From Melioribacter roseus (GTDB lineage: Bacteria > Bacteroidota > Ignavibacteria > Ignavibacteriales > Melioribacteraceae), in the NCBI GenBank assembly GCA_020722085.1, contig DYLN01000002.1, forward strand, positions 1 through 64,000: a DNA stretch of 64,000 bases, in the 5' to 3' direction. Within the stretch, counting starts at the first letter, position 1, and every line of letters begins with the position of its first letter. The notes under the pieces are model-generated. The model worked only from the letters and a program-made list of their open reading frames with translations. It ran no database searches and was not told the origin of the DNA. This document shows, piece by piece, positions 53,725 to 64,000 of this stretch. Position numbers and translations under genes: made by a program.

Positions 53725-54276
53725 TTAATGTAAATAAAAGTTTTTAATTTTATGATATACCGAACCTTCCGGTTTTAGTTCACTCTTAAATAAAGTAATT
53801 GTAGAAACTGTAAAATTAATTTCGGGCAGTTCTTCTTTGGTGAATTTGTAGATTTTCTGAATATCTTCTCCGCCCTTAATTCTTAATAAAGTTAAATGAG
53901 ATTTGAACCCTCTTCTTTCTTTTGAAAAACCCAATTGGTAACAGCTGTCTTCTATTTCCTCATAAATTTTCTTCAGGTAATCCGAATCATTTGTTTTTAT
54001 CCAAAGTATTTTTGGCTTACCGTTCTTTTTAAATAAACCAAATTTTTCAAAACGTAAATCGAATTTGGATTTCCCTTTGAAAACTTCCTCAACTAATTTA
54101 ATTATATCTTGATTTTTTTCCTCTTCAACGTCACCCAAGAATTTTAATGTTATATGAAGTTTTTCTCTAGCTTCCCATCTTACCGATGCATTATCATAAA
54201 TTTTGTCTCTTATCTCGATAATCTTATCTAATGCTTCTTCCGGAATTTCAAGCGCAATAAATAATCTATTCTTCAT
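53725..54276 (-). CDS. thpR: RNA 2',3'-cyclic phosphodiesterase (LigT/ThpR)
   Basis: Two HxT motifs: HITLKFLG and SHLTLLRI. Confidence 0.92.
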   Translation of the reverse strand: MKNRLFIALEIPEEALDKIIEIRDKIYDNASVRWEAREKLHITLKFLGDVEEEKNQDIIKLVEEVFKGKSKFDLRFEKFGLFKKNGKPKILWIKTNDSDYLKKIYEEIEDSCYQLGFSKERRGFKSHLTLLRIKGGEDIQKIYKFTKEELPEINFTVSTITLFKSELKPEGSVYHKIKNFYLH

Positions 54277-55522
54277 AAGGGATGCCCAATAAATTGCGTC
54301 TGAGCATATCTAATGCTGCCTGAGAAGTTCTGTCTTTATTTAATAATCGATCATCTCCAAACAAGTATTCTCTGGCAGTGCAGATATTATCGTCACAGAT
54401 ACCGATGTAAACCAGACCTACGGGTTTCCCAGCAGTTGCTCCGGTTGGTCCCATTATTCCGGTAGTTGCCAGTCCAATATCAGAACCGCTAATTGCTTTT
54501 ACGCCTTCCGCCATTTGTCTGCAGACCTCAATACTTACGGCGCCGTATTTCTGAATAATATCTTCATTTACTTTAAGCAGTTCGACTTTGGCAGCATTAC
54601 TATAAGCAATTACCCCTCTATCAAAGTAATTACTGCTTCCGCTAATGTTGGTTAATCTGTTGGAGATTAAACCGCCTGTACAAGATTCTGCAACAGATAT
54701 CCTCAAGCCCCTTTCTATTAATAACTTAGCTACAACAGATTCAATCGAATCTTCTTCTTTGCCGTAAATATAGCGCCCAGCAATTGTTCTAATTTTTTGT
54801 TCAACTTCGGATAACTTATTATGTGCTTCTTCTTGCGACTTTTCATAGACAGTCAATCTTAATTTGACACCAAACTGACTCGGAAGAAAAGCTAGCTTTG
54901 CTCCGTTAAGCAGTTCATTCAAATCGCCGAGTTTTTGGTATAAAATAGATTCCGGGATACCGGTAGTAAGCAGATTTATTCTTTCAACAAATTCCTTTTT
55001 GTCTCCGATTTTTTCCGTTAGCTTTGGAATAACAAAACTTTCCATCATACCGTGCATCTCGTAAGGAACGCCGGGCATTGCAACAAATATTTTTTTGTTC
55101 TTTTCAATCCAGACCCCCGGTGCTGTTCCGCGTGAGTTTCTAATTGGTATCGAAATTTTCGGAACCAGAGCCTGGTCTTCGTTTATTTTTGTTAGTGTTC
55201 TTCCACGTGTTTCAAAAAACTTTTTTACATCACTCAGCACATTTTGATCCAGCACAAGCTCAGTACGAAAAAATTGCACGATGCATTTTCTTGTTATATC
55301 ATCATGAGTTGGACCCAATCCACCTGTTACAACAACTAAGTCATTTTCTTCAAGAGCGTCTTTAAATTCACTTAATATTTGATTTTCTTCATCCGGGACC
55401 ACGCTTGTTTTTGTTATTGTAATATTTAAATTGGTTAGCTGCTCGCCGATAAAAGCTGCATTCGTGTTAAGTGTTTGACCAATAATTATTTCATCACCGA
55501 TTGTTATTATTTGTGCTTTCAT
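54266..55522 (-). CDS. cinA: CinA-family protein (competence/damage-inducible; NMN deamidase domain)
   Basis: ITIGDEIIIGQTLNTNAAFI; VVTGGLGPTHDD; VAESCTGGLISNRLT. Confidence 0.94.
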   Translation of the reverse strand: MKAQIITIGDEIIIGQTLNTNAAFIGEQLTNLNITITKTSVVPDEENQILSEFKDALEENDLVVVTGGLGPTHDDITRKCIVQFFRTELVLDQNVLSDVKKFFETRGRTLTKINEDQALVPKISIPIRNSRGTAPGVWIEKNKKIFVAMPGVPYEMHGMMESFVIPKLTEKIGDKKEFVERINLLTTGIPESILYQKLGDLNELLNGAKLAFLPSQFGVKLRLTVYEKSQEEAHNKLSEVEQKIRTIAGRYIYGKEEDSIESVVAKLLIERGLRISVAESCTGGLISNRLTNISGSSNYFDRGVIAYSNAAKVELLKVNEDIIQKYGAVSIEVCRQMAEGVKAISGSDIGLATTGIMGPTGATAGKPVGLVYIGICDDNICTAREYLFGDDRLLNKDRTSQAALDMLRRNLLGIPYEE

Positions 55523-55533
55523 TTTATTTCGGC

Positions 55534-55998
55534 TTAATTTAGAGAATTATAAAAGAAATTTAAGGTTATCTGCATTATAATAAAAGTAAAGAAGCCTGCT
55601 AAAACATCATCCAGAACCACCCCCCAGCCCCCTCTTAAACTTTCTAACTTTCTAATCGGAAAAGGTTTAATAACATCCATAGTGCGCCATATAAGGAATG
55701 CCGGAATTATAATGTAAAAACTTTTTGGCAAAAACAGAAACGATATCCATGTTCCAATAAGTTCATCTAATGTAAATTGTTTTGGGTCCTTACCATACTT
55801 TTTTTCAAATTTTTCTGCAAGTGTAATTCCGAACACTATTAAAACAGAAATAAGAATAATTAAAAGAGTCGGATTTTCGAAACCCGGTATTAAATAGATA
55901 ACCATAGCTGCAAAACTCGAAATTGTGCCACTCGCCCAGGGGAAATAGCCTGTAAAAAAAACAGAGCCGATAATTCTTTCAAAAAGATTAATTTTCAA
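55534..55998 (-). CDS. pgpA: Phosphatidylglycerophosphatase A
   Basis: GYFPWASGTISSFAA; DELIGTWISFLF; DVIKPFPIRKLESLRGGWGVVLDDVLAGF. Confidence 0.92.
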   Translation of the reverse strand: MKINLFERIIGSVFFTGYFPWASGTISSFAAMVIYLIPGFENPTLLIILISVLIVFGITLAEKFEKKYGKDPKQFTLDELIGTWISFLFLPKSFYIIIPAFLIWRTMDVIKPFPIRKLESLRGGWGVVLDDVLAGFFTFIIMQITLNFFYNSLN

Positions 55999-56584
55999 AA
56001 CTGAACAACCTTCGAATTAAATACCTGTTCGAATATAAGTACAAAATTCCTGTAATGACAGTAACTGCTGTAACAAACAGCATCATATAATAAATTAATG
56101 CAGAATCTGTTAATTTTACCAAAATTTGACCGTAATTGTAAATAAAAAAATCGATTGTCTTTAGCGTATAAACTAACAGCAGATAATAAAGAAAAGCCAT
56201 CTGTAAAAAAGTTTTCCATTTAGCAGCAATGCTTGTTGCGAAAGAAATGTTTTTATATTCTGCGTAAGCGCGAAGCACAGTAATTAATATATCTCTAACA
56301 ATTATCAGTATCACCATCCATAATTCGAGCACACCAGTAAAAACAAAACCGAGAAATGCTGTTGATGTAAGAATTTTATCGGCGAGAGGATCCAAAAACT
56401 TTCCCCAGTTTGTAATGTAGTTGAATTTTCTGGCGAGCCATCCGTCGTACCAATCGGTAATTGCAGCAATAAGAAATACAATAAGTGAGATTTGCTTCAG
56501 CAACGGTGAATCCGATAAAAATAAAAACAGAAAGACTGGGGTGAGTAAAATTCTTAATGTAGTTAATTGATTTGGAAGAACCAT
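55988..56584 (-). CDS. pgsA: CDP-diacylglycerol-glycerol-3-phosphate 3-phosphatidyltransferase
   Basis: NQLTTLRILLTP; DWYDGWLARKFNYITNWGKFLDPLADKIL CDP-alcohol phosphotransferase motif. Confidence 0.93.
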   Translation of the reverse strand: MVLPNQLTTLRILLTPVFLFLFLSDSPLLKQISLIVFLIAAITDWYDGWLARKFNYITNWGKFLDPLADKILTSTAFLGFVFTGVLELWMVILIIVRDILITVLRAYAEYKNISFATSIAAKWKTFLQMAFLYYLLLVYTLKTIDFFIYNYGQILVKLTDSALIYYMMLFVTAVTVITGILYLYSNRYLIRRLFSFEN

Positions 56585-56621
56585 TGCTAATTTATTAATA
56601 AAGTTTTAGGAATATGTAGAG

Positions 56622-57515
56622 TCATTTCAATTTTAACCCGGTTAAAATCTTCAACGCTTCCAGATATTTCTTACTTGTGTTTTGAATAACTGAATCCGGC
56701 AACTTCGGAGCCGGCGGTTTCTTATTAAATTTTATCGATAATAAATAATCGCGTACATACTGTTTGTCAAAACTGTTTTGAGATTTTCCAGGTTGATATT
56801 CATTTAAAGGCCAAAAACGTGATGAGTCGGGGGTAAGCAGCTCATCAATTAAAATTATCTCGTTATTATAAAAACCGAACTCCATCTTTGTATCCGCTAT
56901 TATTATTCCTTTTGTAAGAGCGTATTCAGAAGCTTTCTTGTAAATAGCTATTGCTTTTTCTTTAATGAAATCGTATGTGTCTGCTCCAATCAAAGATTTT
57001 GCTTTTACCTCATCAATATTTTCGTCGTGAGTCCCTAATTCTGCTTTAGTAGAAGGGGTAAAAATGGGTTCCGGCAGCTTTTCAGATTCCTTTAATCCCT
57101 TCGGCAATTTAATTCCACATATAGAACCTGTCGTTTGGTAATCATTCCATCCTGAACCGGAAATATAGCCGCGCACTATACATTCTATTTCAATTAATTT
57201 GGATTTCTTCACCAGCATGGACCGATCTTTTAAAATATCCGCGTAGCTTCTGCATTCTTTAGGAAAATCATCAACGTTTACAGAAACAACATGATTTTGA
57301 ATCAGATCGGATACAAAATCAAACCAGAACTTGGAAATTTGTGTTAATACTTTCCCTTTGTAAGGAATGCCGTCTTTCATAATTACATCAAATGCTGAAA
57401 GCCGGTCACTTGATATCATCAAATAATATTCACCGAGTTCGTAAATATCCCTAACCTTTCCTTTTTTATATAATTTTAGGTCGGGAAAATTGGTTTGTGT
57501 AATTACCTGTTCCAT
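56622..57515 (-). CDS. purC: Phosphoribosylaminoimidazole-succinocarboxamide synthase
   Basis: [48 protein letters not shown]. Confidence 0.95.
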   Translation of the reverse strand: MEQVITQTNFPDLKLYKKGKVRDIYELGEYYLMISSDRLSAFDVIMKDGIPYKGKVLTQISKFWFDFVSDLIQNHVVSVNVDDFPKECRSYADILKDRSMLVKKSKLIEIECIVRGYISGSGWNDYQTTGSICGIKLPKGLKESEKLPEPIFTPSTKAELGTHDENIDEVKAKSLIGADTYDFIKEKAIAIYKKASEYALTKGIIIADTKMEFGFYNNEIILIDELLTPDSSRFWPLNEYQPGKSQNSFDKQYVRDYLLSIKFNKKPPAPKLPDSVIQNTSKKYLEALKILTGLKLK

Positions 57516-57658
57516 TTATTCTCCTAATTGGGGTAAATATTTGTAAGTTTCAGATGAAATATAAACAGACACCGCTTGCTATTCAACTTGATTAGACATT
57601 AATCTCATTAGTTTCTAACTTTAAGAAAGGGATTGCAATCTTTAACTTAAGGAATGTA

Positions 57659-58099
57659 ATGAAAAAAGAAGTTAAAATCGGGTTAATCGGAACGGCATTG
57701 CTTATTGTTTCGGCATTTCTTCCTCTTGCAAGTATGAACGGCAGGATAATAACAATTCTTCCTGTTTTTAATAATATTATTATTCAGAATGTTTGGAGGT
57801 GGATCGATATCTCGGCATTTACGATAACTTATATTATCGGAGCAATCGTCTGTGTGTGGTTTGTCTGGGAAGAAAAATTCATAGGCATCTTTATTGTAAT
57901 TTCAGCCGTAGCGTTTGTAGCAGTAATTATTTTTATGGGAATTTTATTTGCACAGGTAAATGCAAATCCCGATGAGCTAAAAAGTTTTTCTATCGAGTGG
58001 GGGTGGGTAATAATAGCCGCTGGAGTTATTCTTGTTTACAATTCGGGATTCGGCATTTTAAAAAGAATAAAAGCTAAGAAGAATTATAAGAACACATAA
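57659..58099 (+). CDS. Hypothetical four-TM-like small membrane protein
   Basis: Several hydrophobic segments; no family recognised. Confidence 0.55.
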   Translation: MKKEVKIGLIGTALLIVSAFLPLASMNGRIITILPVFNNIIIQNVWRWIDISAFTITYIIGAIVCVWFVWEEKFIGIFIVISAVAFVAVIIFMGILFAQVNANPDELKSFSIEWGWVIIAAGVILVYNSGFGILKRIKAKKNYKNT

Positions 58100-58106
58100 A
58101 GTCTTT

Positions 58107-58853
58107 CTACATTATTTCAACGCCACAATTCTTATATTTTTCAAGGAGTGGATCATCGCCTTTTCTTTCCGTGATTATAACATCTATATCTTGCAGATTG
58201 CATACTTTAAATCTTTGAAAAGTATCAAGTTTTTCGGTAATAACCGGAGCTATTACAACTTTGGATGATTTTATCATTTCTCTTTTTATCTGCACTATTT
58301 CCCAGTCACTATCGGTAAGACCGTGTTCTATATCCAAAGCATTTACGCCTAATAAGCACAGATCAGCTTTTATTTCTCTGATTTCTTCTACGGCACGGGC
58401 ACCTACGGCTATAAGCGATGGTTTTGAAATTCTATCTCCAACAAAAATAACTTCTATTGAGTCATGATTAGCGTACTCAATAGCAGCCGGTAAACTTACG
58501 GTTACAAATGTTGCAGATAAACCTTCGGGGATCATTCTGGCAAATTCCATTATTGTTGTGCCGCCGGTAGTAAGTATTACCATATTGTTTTTCAAAAACG
58601 AAATAGCTTTTCTTGCAATCTCTTGTTTATTATCTAACGAATAAACATTGTTATGATAAAGTGATAAATGAAATGATTTAGATAAAGCTCCTCCATGGAC
58701 TTTTATTATCTTTTTTTCTTTTTCTAATTCCAAAAGGTCACGGCGGATTGTGTCTTCTGATACTTTTAATAGTTCGCTTAAATCAGAGGAGAGCACTTTG
58801 TTGTGGAGATTGATTTCCCTTAATATTAAGGCTTTCCTTTCTTCCTTAAGCAT
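58107..58853 (-). CDS. DeoR/GlpR-family transcriptional regulator
   Basis: N-terminal HTH (SSDLSELLKVSEDTIRRDLLELEKEKKIIKVHGGAL) and DeoR sensor-domain sequence. Confidence 0.92.
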   Translation of the reverse strand: MLKEERKALILREINLHNKVLSSDLSELLKVSEDTIRRDLLELEKEKKIIKVHGGALSKSFHLSLYHNNVYSLDNKQEIARKAISFLKNNMVILTTGGTTIMEFARMIPEGLSATFVTVSLPAAIEYANHDSIEVIFVGDRISKPSLIAVGARAVEEIREIKADLCLLGVNALDIEHGLTDSDWEIVQIKREMIKSSKVVIAPVITEKLDTFQRFKVCNLQDIDVIITERKGDDPLLEKYKNCGVEIM

Positions 58854-58894
58854 ATTCCCATGTTTTGCTTAATTTTAAAAATCCATTTAGGAAA

Positions 58895-60007
58895 CTAAAA
58901 CACCAAGCCAACATCAAAATATTGGATATTCTTCAATCTACTGTAATCTCCGTAAGCATAATTAAATATCAGATTCAATCCGGCTCTAATTTCATAGTTC
59001 AGCCCTACTCCAAAAGTAAAACTTTGCTCACTGTTTGTTAAAAAGAGAGATTTATAACCACCTCTAATAAACAATAATTCATCATAAGCCAGTTCAATGC
59101 CTGCGTTAACATACTCTACATTGTCGTTAGGATGAGTAGCATCAAAAGCCGTCTTAATTCTGATATATCTTGTTTTTACTGCATCCATAGAAAAGCCTAT
59201 TTTGAATGTAAGCGGAAGATCGTATTGATCCATTTCAAATTTTGCCGGAATATTATTCGGACCGGTAAAAGGGTCGCTGTCCGGGTCGTAATTAATCTGA
59301 ATATCTCTTCCGTCCAATTTCATTTTTGTCCCGAAATTTGAGATACTTGCCCCAATGACTAAATCGTTAAAAGGAGTTATGTAGTATGTTCCAACATCTA
59401 AAGCAAATCCGCTTGCGGAACTGCTCCATATTGATTCGCGAATGTACTTAGCATGAAATCCTATTGAAAATCTATCAGTAAGGCTTCTTGCATATCCTAT
59501 TCCAAAAGAGACAGAACTAGCATCCCAATATTGCCCGTTGCCTTCAGGGAATTCAAACGTTCTTACTTTTTCTTGAGGCACCCGCAAAGAAGTGACTGCT
59601 ATAAACAAAGACCCAAACGATTCTATATTTAGTGATGCGGCTGCAAAATCGTAGTTTACATCCGCCAGCCAATTCGTATGATTAAATGCTGCTTGACCGC
59701 TTCCTTTACTAATAGCTAATCCTGCAGGATTATAATATACAGCATAAATATCGTCGCTTACTCCAACATAAGTTCCACCCATACCGAGAGCTCTGGCACC
59801 TGGTCCTATCTTTAAGAATTGACCAGCAGTAGTACCAACCTTAGTAATATCTCTGAATAACTGAGAATATAAATTAGTATTGCCCAATGGAAGAAATATG
59901 CTCAACATTATTAGTAAAAAAAACTTCTTCATATTTGGTTTTTCTCCATAAGTTTTTTTATCAATTATGGGAGTAAAGACAAACGTCTGCTTTATAAAAT
60001 CACCCAC
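58895..60007 (-). CDS. PorV/PorQ-family outer membrane protein; true start probably MKKFFLLIML near 59932
   Basis: KIGPGARALGMGGTYVGVSDDIYAVYYNPAGLA motif; FadL-like barrel strands; signal peptide begins at internal Met. Confidence 0.85.
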   Translation of the reverse strand: MGDFIKQTFVFTPIIDKKTYGEKPNMKKFFLLIMLSIFLPLGNTNLYSQLFRDITKVGTTAGQFLKIGPGARALGMGGTYVGVSDDIYAVYYNPAGLAISKGSGQAAFNHTNWLADVNYDFAAASLNIESFGSLFIAVTSLRVPQEKVRTFEFPEGNGQYWDASSVSFGIGYARSLTDRFSIGFHAKYIRESIWSSSASGFALDVGTYYITPFNDLVIGASISNFGTKMKLDGRDIQINYDPDSDPFTGPNNIPAKFEMDQYDLPLTFKIGFSMDAVKTRYIRIKTAFDATHPNDNVEYVNAGIELAYDELLFIRGGYKSLFLTNSEQSFTFGVGLNYEIRAGLNLIFNYAYGDYSRLKNIQYFDVGLVF

Positions 60008-60009
60008 TA

Positions 60010-63000
60010 TTATTTTATTACGGCAAATTTCCCGATCTTTTCTCCAACACCAGGAATCTCAACTTGATAGATATAGACGCCGTATGCTATTCTCATTCCC
60101 TCAGAACTCAGAAGATCCCAGCTTGCAATACTAGTAAAATCGTCTTTTTCAATCGTATCAACTAATTCACCTGTTATGGTATAAATCCTTATTGTACACT
60201 TTTGTGGAAGATTTCTAAATTGTATTTCTCTATCACCTCGTTTTGACAGCGTTCTTCCTGGGTTTTCAGATATACTGTAAGCAACGTACGGATTAGGGAC
60301 TACATAAATATCATTTAAGCTTTCCCGTACAATCTGATCGCTTACTTGTGCTTTTTTCGTTTGGAAGACAAAAGTGTCGCCTGCCTCAAATGGTTTTTTA
60401 GTTTTGATTTGATAAACATCTCCATTCTTAGGGAGCTTTCTGACAGAGGCAGATTTATCAATAGATAAAATAACTTCATAACTTGTAGCAGCATTAGTAG
60501 CGCCTTGAGGCTGCAGTACAATTCCCTCGCCCCAATCCCATCTTCTGTTATTCCTTTTACCAGGAACTAATTCGTCAATAACAAATGTTGCTGGTGCATT
60601 TGCTGTTATATTATAAATTTGAAAAGGCATTGCAAATCTGCCAATTAAAGTATTCACGGTATCGGCATATTTCCAGCTTCCGTCTGCCAATGTATCCGTA
60701 TCGTTCCACCTGATTTCCCAATCGGCACTAATTTTTGTTCTTAAAGAGGCGACCCCAATCAATGCGGGATAAAAAATTGTATCTTTAATTGTAACGTCGC
60801 TATTATGAATAAATTTAGAATTTTCAGCATCAAAGTTGAGCGAGTCGTTTTGTACAAAAACTCTCATTCCATCAAAAGCTGGATTTGCATCCTCATTGTT
60901 TATCAGCTTGCTTTGGAAAACCGGAAAATATCGATAAAATATTTTATATGTACTACCCCGCTGTAAATCCCCAGCTTTTTTGCCTGCAATTTGACCGGAT
61001 AGATAATTGACTATGTATCTTGACGTATCAATAAAGTTATTTGATTGATCATATAACTCTACAGTGCCAGGCTGAATATTTTTATTCGGAAGATTCACAA
61101 GGACAGTATCTTTTGAAGTAAAGTATGTTGTAATACCCGTTGAATCCAGGACGTTGTAGGATTTCGCGTCATTAAAACTAATTCTGTATACTTTATTGTC
61201 AACAGCCAAATTATCGAGTACTTTGACTGTTATTTTTCCAGTAGCATCGGAGTTTATGGAAATCGGTGTACCATCCAGCCCGGCTTCTGCATTAACAACT
61301 CCTTTTGAAACGGGACCCGGAGTAACCGCAACCGTATTAACATCAAAAATTAATTTGCCTGTTAACGGATCTTGCTGGATTACTGATTGGGTCTCTGTAG
61401 GCGGTAACTCAGGTGAACCATGATCATAAGCAACAACAGCATAATAATAAGTTACTCCGTTTTGAACAGTTGAATCAACGTATTCATGCCGTAAACCCGT
61501 ATTATCTCCCAAATAATATTTTACTCCACGACCATCATACTCTCTTTGCGCCAAACCGGAATACTCATTTACTAGATCAAATTGAGCTCTTTTGCCTGTA
61601 TTAGGATCAAACAATGCCTGCCCAAGGAAAGGAACGCCGTTTGCGTCGGTTATTGTATAAACATCAGAAAAATTAAAATCACGGCTGCGATAAATTTTAT
61701 AACCTTCAAAATCCTTGGTCTGAGTTAACGGGTCGATAGAATCTTCGGACTTTGCATCCCAGTACAAATGTACTTTACCGTCTTCAGCAACAGCCTTAAC
61801 AATTGGCTTTGCTGGAGGTTGTGCAAAACGGTAATCTGCTTCAAGAATTCTTACAGAAGTAATTGCATTAAGAATTAAGTCATCTCTATTTTCGCCCATT
61901 ATAATTGCCATTGAGAATCTTTGAGTCTCACCCTTTTTCAACGACATTGGACCGGTAGAAAAGCAAAAGATATTATCGCCTTCTTGTTTCAGCAGTGGTT
62001 GTTCAGGGTCAATTTCGGGTTTGGTGAACCACTGCCAGATTAATTCATCTTCCTTCGGATAATTTGGAGCTCCAAAAGTAGCAGCGGTAAATCCAGTCAG
62101 ACCAATCATATCGGATTCAGAAATGTCACGGTATCCAAAATTCGGTTCAGAACCTGCCCATTTATACCCGGGTAACTGAGTATCACTTAAAGTACCGGCT
62201 TCTTCAGGGTCATATCTTCCGTTATTATTTAAATCTCTATAAAATGCCTGAGAAGGAACACCGTCGCCCTCTCCGTAATCAGGTCCGGGATAGTTCGGGG
62301 ATTCAGGCCCAATGCCATCAATACCAATATCATGCTTTTCCGGGTCCCAATCACCATCTTCATCTCCCGACCATCTTGGCTTAGGTGCCCCATAAACTTT
62401 AGTATATTTTTCAACATCATAAATACCGTAGGTTAACGGGGTAGCTACACCATCAATAAAAAAGCCTTTATCATTAAACGGACTTTCATCCATTATTCCG
62501 TCATCGTCATCGTCAATTTGATTATTATCAAATGAAGGAGACTCCAAGAATTTCCAGCCAAAATAACCCGGTGTTTTACCTCCCATCCCTTTGAAATCGG
62601 CATCCCAAGCGTAAACCATACTTCTTGCTCTTTGGTTAAACGATTCAGCGAGCGGTCCTTTCGGGGGAATAAAAAATGCCCGATCGTCTGCATAGTCTGT
62701 TGCTCCGCCAACATGCGGATCACCAAACATTCCGAAGTAGACTTTATTTAAATCTTTTTCGGACGCATTGGTTACCTGATAAATCATGAAAATTATATCT
62801 TCCGCCATAGGATTATTGAATTGCAGGATTCTGACTGTAGCTTCAATTCCTAAGCCACCTTTGGTTGGATCGCTTGGGAATGGCTGATACCTGTCAATAA
62901 ACTCGTAATTAGTAAAATCGTCTATAGCATAAAAAACCTCTTCGTCTGGTGCTGTTGCCATGTCACCTAAAAATGCAGGCCATAAATATTTGCCGGCACC

Positions 63001-63552
63001 CGGTGAATACCATTCTTCCGGCCATGAATCAGGCTTCCCATCGCCATTCTTATCTTCGGCAAGCAGTGAGGCAACTTTATCCTGATTTGGATCTGAATAG
63101 CCTGTCTTCGGCAGCCACCCCCATTTTAGAGACGCATCCGGACTATAATCACCTTCAGTGGGACGAACATGTGAATCACTTATTATGTGGAGTGTGTCCC
63201 CATTTACATCAATTACTTCGGCACCGACTACTAATCCAAATTCAAAACCATATCCTAAGCCATTCCATACTAAATCCTCTACATTCGACAGCACGCTTGG
63301 AGCACAAATCGACCCATAGTTAAAAAGAATAGTGGTAATTTTATTCCCTTTAATGGTGATATCCTTAATTTCTCTTTTATCACCTGCTATTTTATTTAAT
63401 TTTACTCCTTTAATCGGACCGAAAATTTTCTCTGATTGTTCGGGAGTTAAGTTCTTATAAAAATAATCATCAACCGTGTCTTTTACCTGTGCAATTGAAA
63501 AGCCGGTTAGTAAGAATAAATAAAATATTATCAAAATGTTTTTCTTCATCAT
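60010..63552 (-). CDS. Large secreted surface protein with T9SS/FlgD-like C-terminal domain and Asp-rich segments
   Basis: Signal peptide; FnIII-like region (KPIVKAVAEDGKVHLYWDAKSEDSIDPLTQTKDFEGYKIYRS); C-terminus VVPNPYVAYS...IRIYTITGELVDTIEKDD...GVYIYQVEIPGVGEKIGKFAVIK. Confidence 0.85.
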   Translation of the reverse strand: MMKKNILIIFYLFLLTGFSIAQVKDTVDDYFYKNLTPEQSEKIFGPIKGVKLNKIAGDKREIKDITIKGNKITTILFNYGSICAPSVLSNVEDLVWNGLGYGFEFGLVVGAEVIDVNGDTLHIISDSHVRPTEGDYSPDASLKWGWLPKTGYSDPNQDKVASLLAEDKNGDGKPDSWPEEWYSPGAGKYLWPAFLGDMATAPDEEVFYAIDDFTNYEFIDRYQPFPSDPTKGGLGIEATVRILQFNNPMAEDIIFMIYQVTNASEKDLNKVYFGMFGDPHVGGATDYADDRAFFIPPKGPLAESFNQRARSMVYAWDADFKGMGGKTPGYFGWKFLESPSFDNNQIDDDDDGIMDESPFNDKGFFIDGVATPLTYGIYDVEKYTKVYGAPKPRWSGDEDGDWDPEKHDIGIDGIGPESPNYPGPDYGEGDGVPSQAFYRDLNNNGRYDPEEAGTLSDTQLPGYKWAGSEPNFGYRDISESDMIGLTGFTAATFGAPNYPKEDELIWQWFTKPEIDPEQPLLKQEGDNIFCFSTGPMSLKKGETQRFSMAIIMGENRDDLILNAITSVRILEADYRFAQPPAKPIVKAVAEDGKVHLYWDAKSEDSIDPLTQTKDFEGYKIYRSRDFNFSDVYTITDANGVPFLGQALFDPNTGKRAQFDLVNEYSGLAQREYDGRGVKYYLGDNTGLRHEYVDSTVQNGVTYYYAVVAYDHGSPELPPTETQSVIQQDPLTGKLIFDVNTVAVTPGPVSKGVVNAEAGLDGTPISINSDATGKITVKVLDNLAVDNKVYRISFNDAKSYNVLDSTGITTYFTSKDTVLVNLPNKNIQPGTVELYDQSNNFIDTSRYIVNYLSGQIAGKKAGDLQRGSTYKIFYRYFPVFQSKLINNEDANPAFDGMRVFVQNDSLNFDAENSKFIHNSDVTIKDTIFYPALIGVASLRTKISADWEIRWNDTDTLADGSWKYADTVNTLIGRFAMPFQIYNITANAPATFVIDELVPGKRNNRRWDWGEGIVLQPQGATNAATSYEVILSIDKSASVRKLPKNGDVYQIKTKKPFEAGDTFVFQTKKAQVSDQIVRESLNDIYVVPNPYVAYSISENPGRTLSKRGDREIQFRNLPQKCTIRIYTITGELVDTIEKDDFTSIASWDLLSSEGMRIAYGVYIYQVEIPGVGEKIGKFAVIK

Positions 63553-63573
63553 CTTAAGATTCCGGTAAAATAT

Positions 63574-64000
63574 TTAGTTAAATATTATTGAAAATCCAAG
63601 CCTTACTTCGCGAGGTCTGTTAACTCGCTCCGGGCGCTGAGAGTAATATTGGTCAATATAACTTAAGTCAATCATACCCGCATCACCTCTTCTAATTCTG
63701 TTGCGTAAATCATCAAATTGATTAGAATTTAATGCCTGCTCAACATTGGATAGTGCCTTGCCAGAACTGGCATAAACATATCTGTCATTTTGTGTATCGA
63801 ATAAATTATTAATATGAATAAATACAGAGTAATTAAATCTGCCTATAGTAAAAAATTTCTCAAACTTTAAGTCGACCTCCCACTGCATTGATTTAACAGA
63901 TGAATTTTGTTCATACGTTATAGTAGACAAACTTGGTGGTAGTGCGGGAGTATAAGGCGTACCTGCCTGAATATTATAAATTATTCCAAGGTTCCAGGAA
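63574..64000 (-). CDS. TonB-dependent receptor/carboxypeptidase-regulatory-like OM protein, C-terminal part only (gene continues past window end)
   Basis: Frame stays open to base 64000 (WNLGIIYNIQAGTPYTPALPPSLSTITYEQ...), with NLFDTQNDRYVYASSGKA and C-terminal EVRLGFSIIFN. Confidence 0.75.
   Translation of the reverse strand, partial: SWNLGIIYNIQAGTPYTPALPPSLSTITYEQNSSVKSMQWEVDLKFEKFFTIGRFNYSVFIHINNLFDTQNDRYVYASSGKALSNVEQALNSNQFDDLRNRIRRGDAGMIDLSYIDQYYSQRPERVNRPREVRLGFSIIFN

Noticed and set aside
57599-57655. Repetitive CTTTAAG-like words before the 57659 ORF
   Set aside because: Imperfect direct/inverted similarity in an AT-rich promoter region, could be chance.
62949-63323. 124-aa plus-strand ORF
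   Set aside because: Antisense to the large surface protein; His/Leu/Gln-rich with no recognisable motif.
1-64000. CRISPR arrays, tRNA/rRNA genes, IS elements, prophage
   Set aside because: None recognised on reading: no regularly spaced repeats, transposase or integrase ORFs, or phage structural proteins.

Overview
This 64 kb window looks like ordinary bacterial chromosome from the Bacteroidetes/Chlorobi/Ignavibacteria sphere. That placement is inferred from the T9SS/PorV-type proteins and AT-rich codon usage, not proven. Most of it is dense housekeeping: purE/purD/purC/guaB; a DUF177-rpmF-plsX-fabH-fabD-(DUF3109)-fabG-acpP-fabF-rnc block; a pgsA-pgpA-cinA-thpR-recA-recX block; a cdd-tdk-nupC-punA nucleoside-salvage operon; clpC, gcvP, pyrE and rsmE. 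The less ordinary items are: (1) an isolated pair encoding a PduT-like double-BMC shell protein and a PduS/RnfC-like Fe-S flavoprotein, in one run with a SpoIIE-type phosphatase and an M64 peptidase; (2) a TPR protein carrying three tandem CbbX/SpoVK-type AAA+ modules; (3) an AT-rich restriction-modification insertion splitting an acyl-CoA catabolism gene run, whose endonuclease gene appears broken by two closely spaced compensating indels that the ORF track shows as two separate ORFs; (4) a 16-bp-stem inverted repeat between acpP and fabF that pairs fully, with one G-U wobble, only on the transcribed strand; (5) a terminator-like hairpin inside the 5' end of pyrE. I saw no tRNA, rRNA, CRISPR array or IS element. 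One gene missing from the ORF track (rpmF, 59 aa) was found by direct reading.
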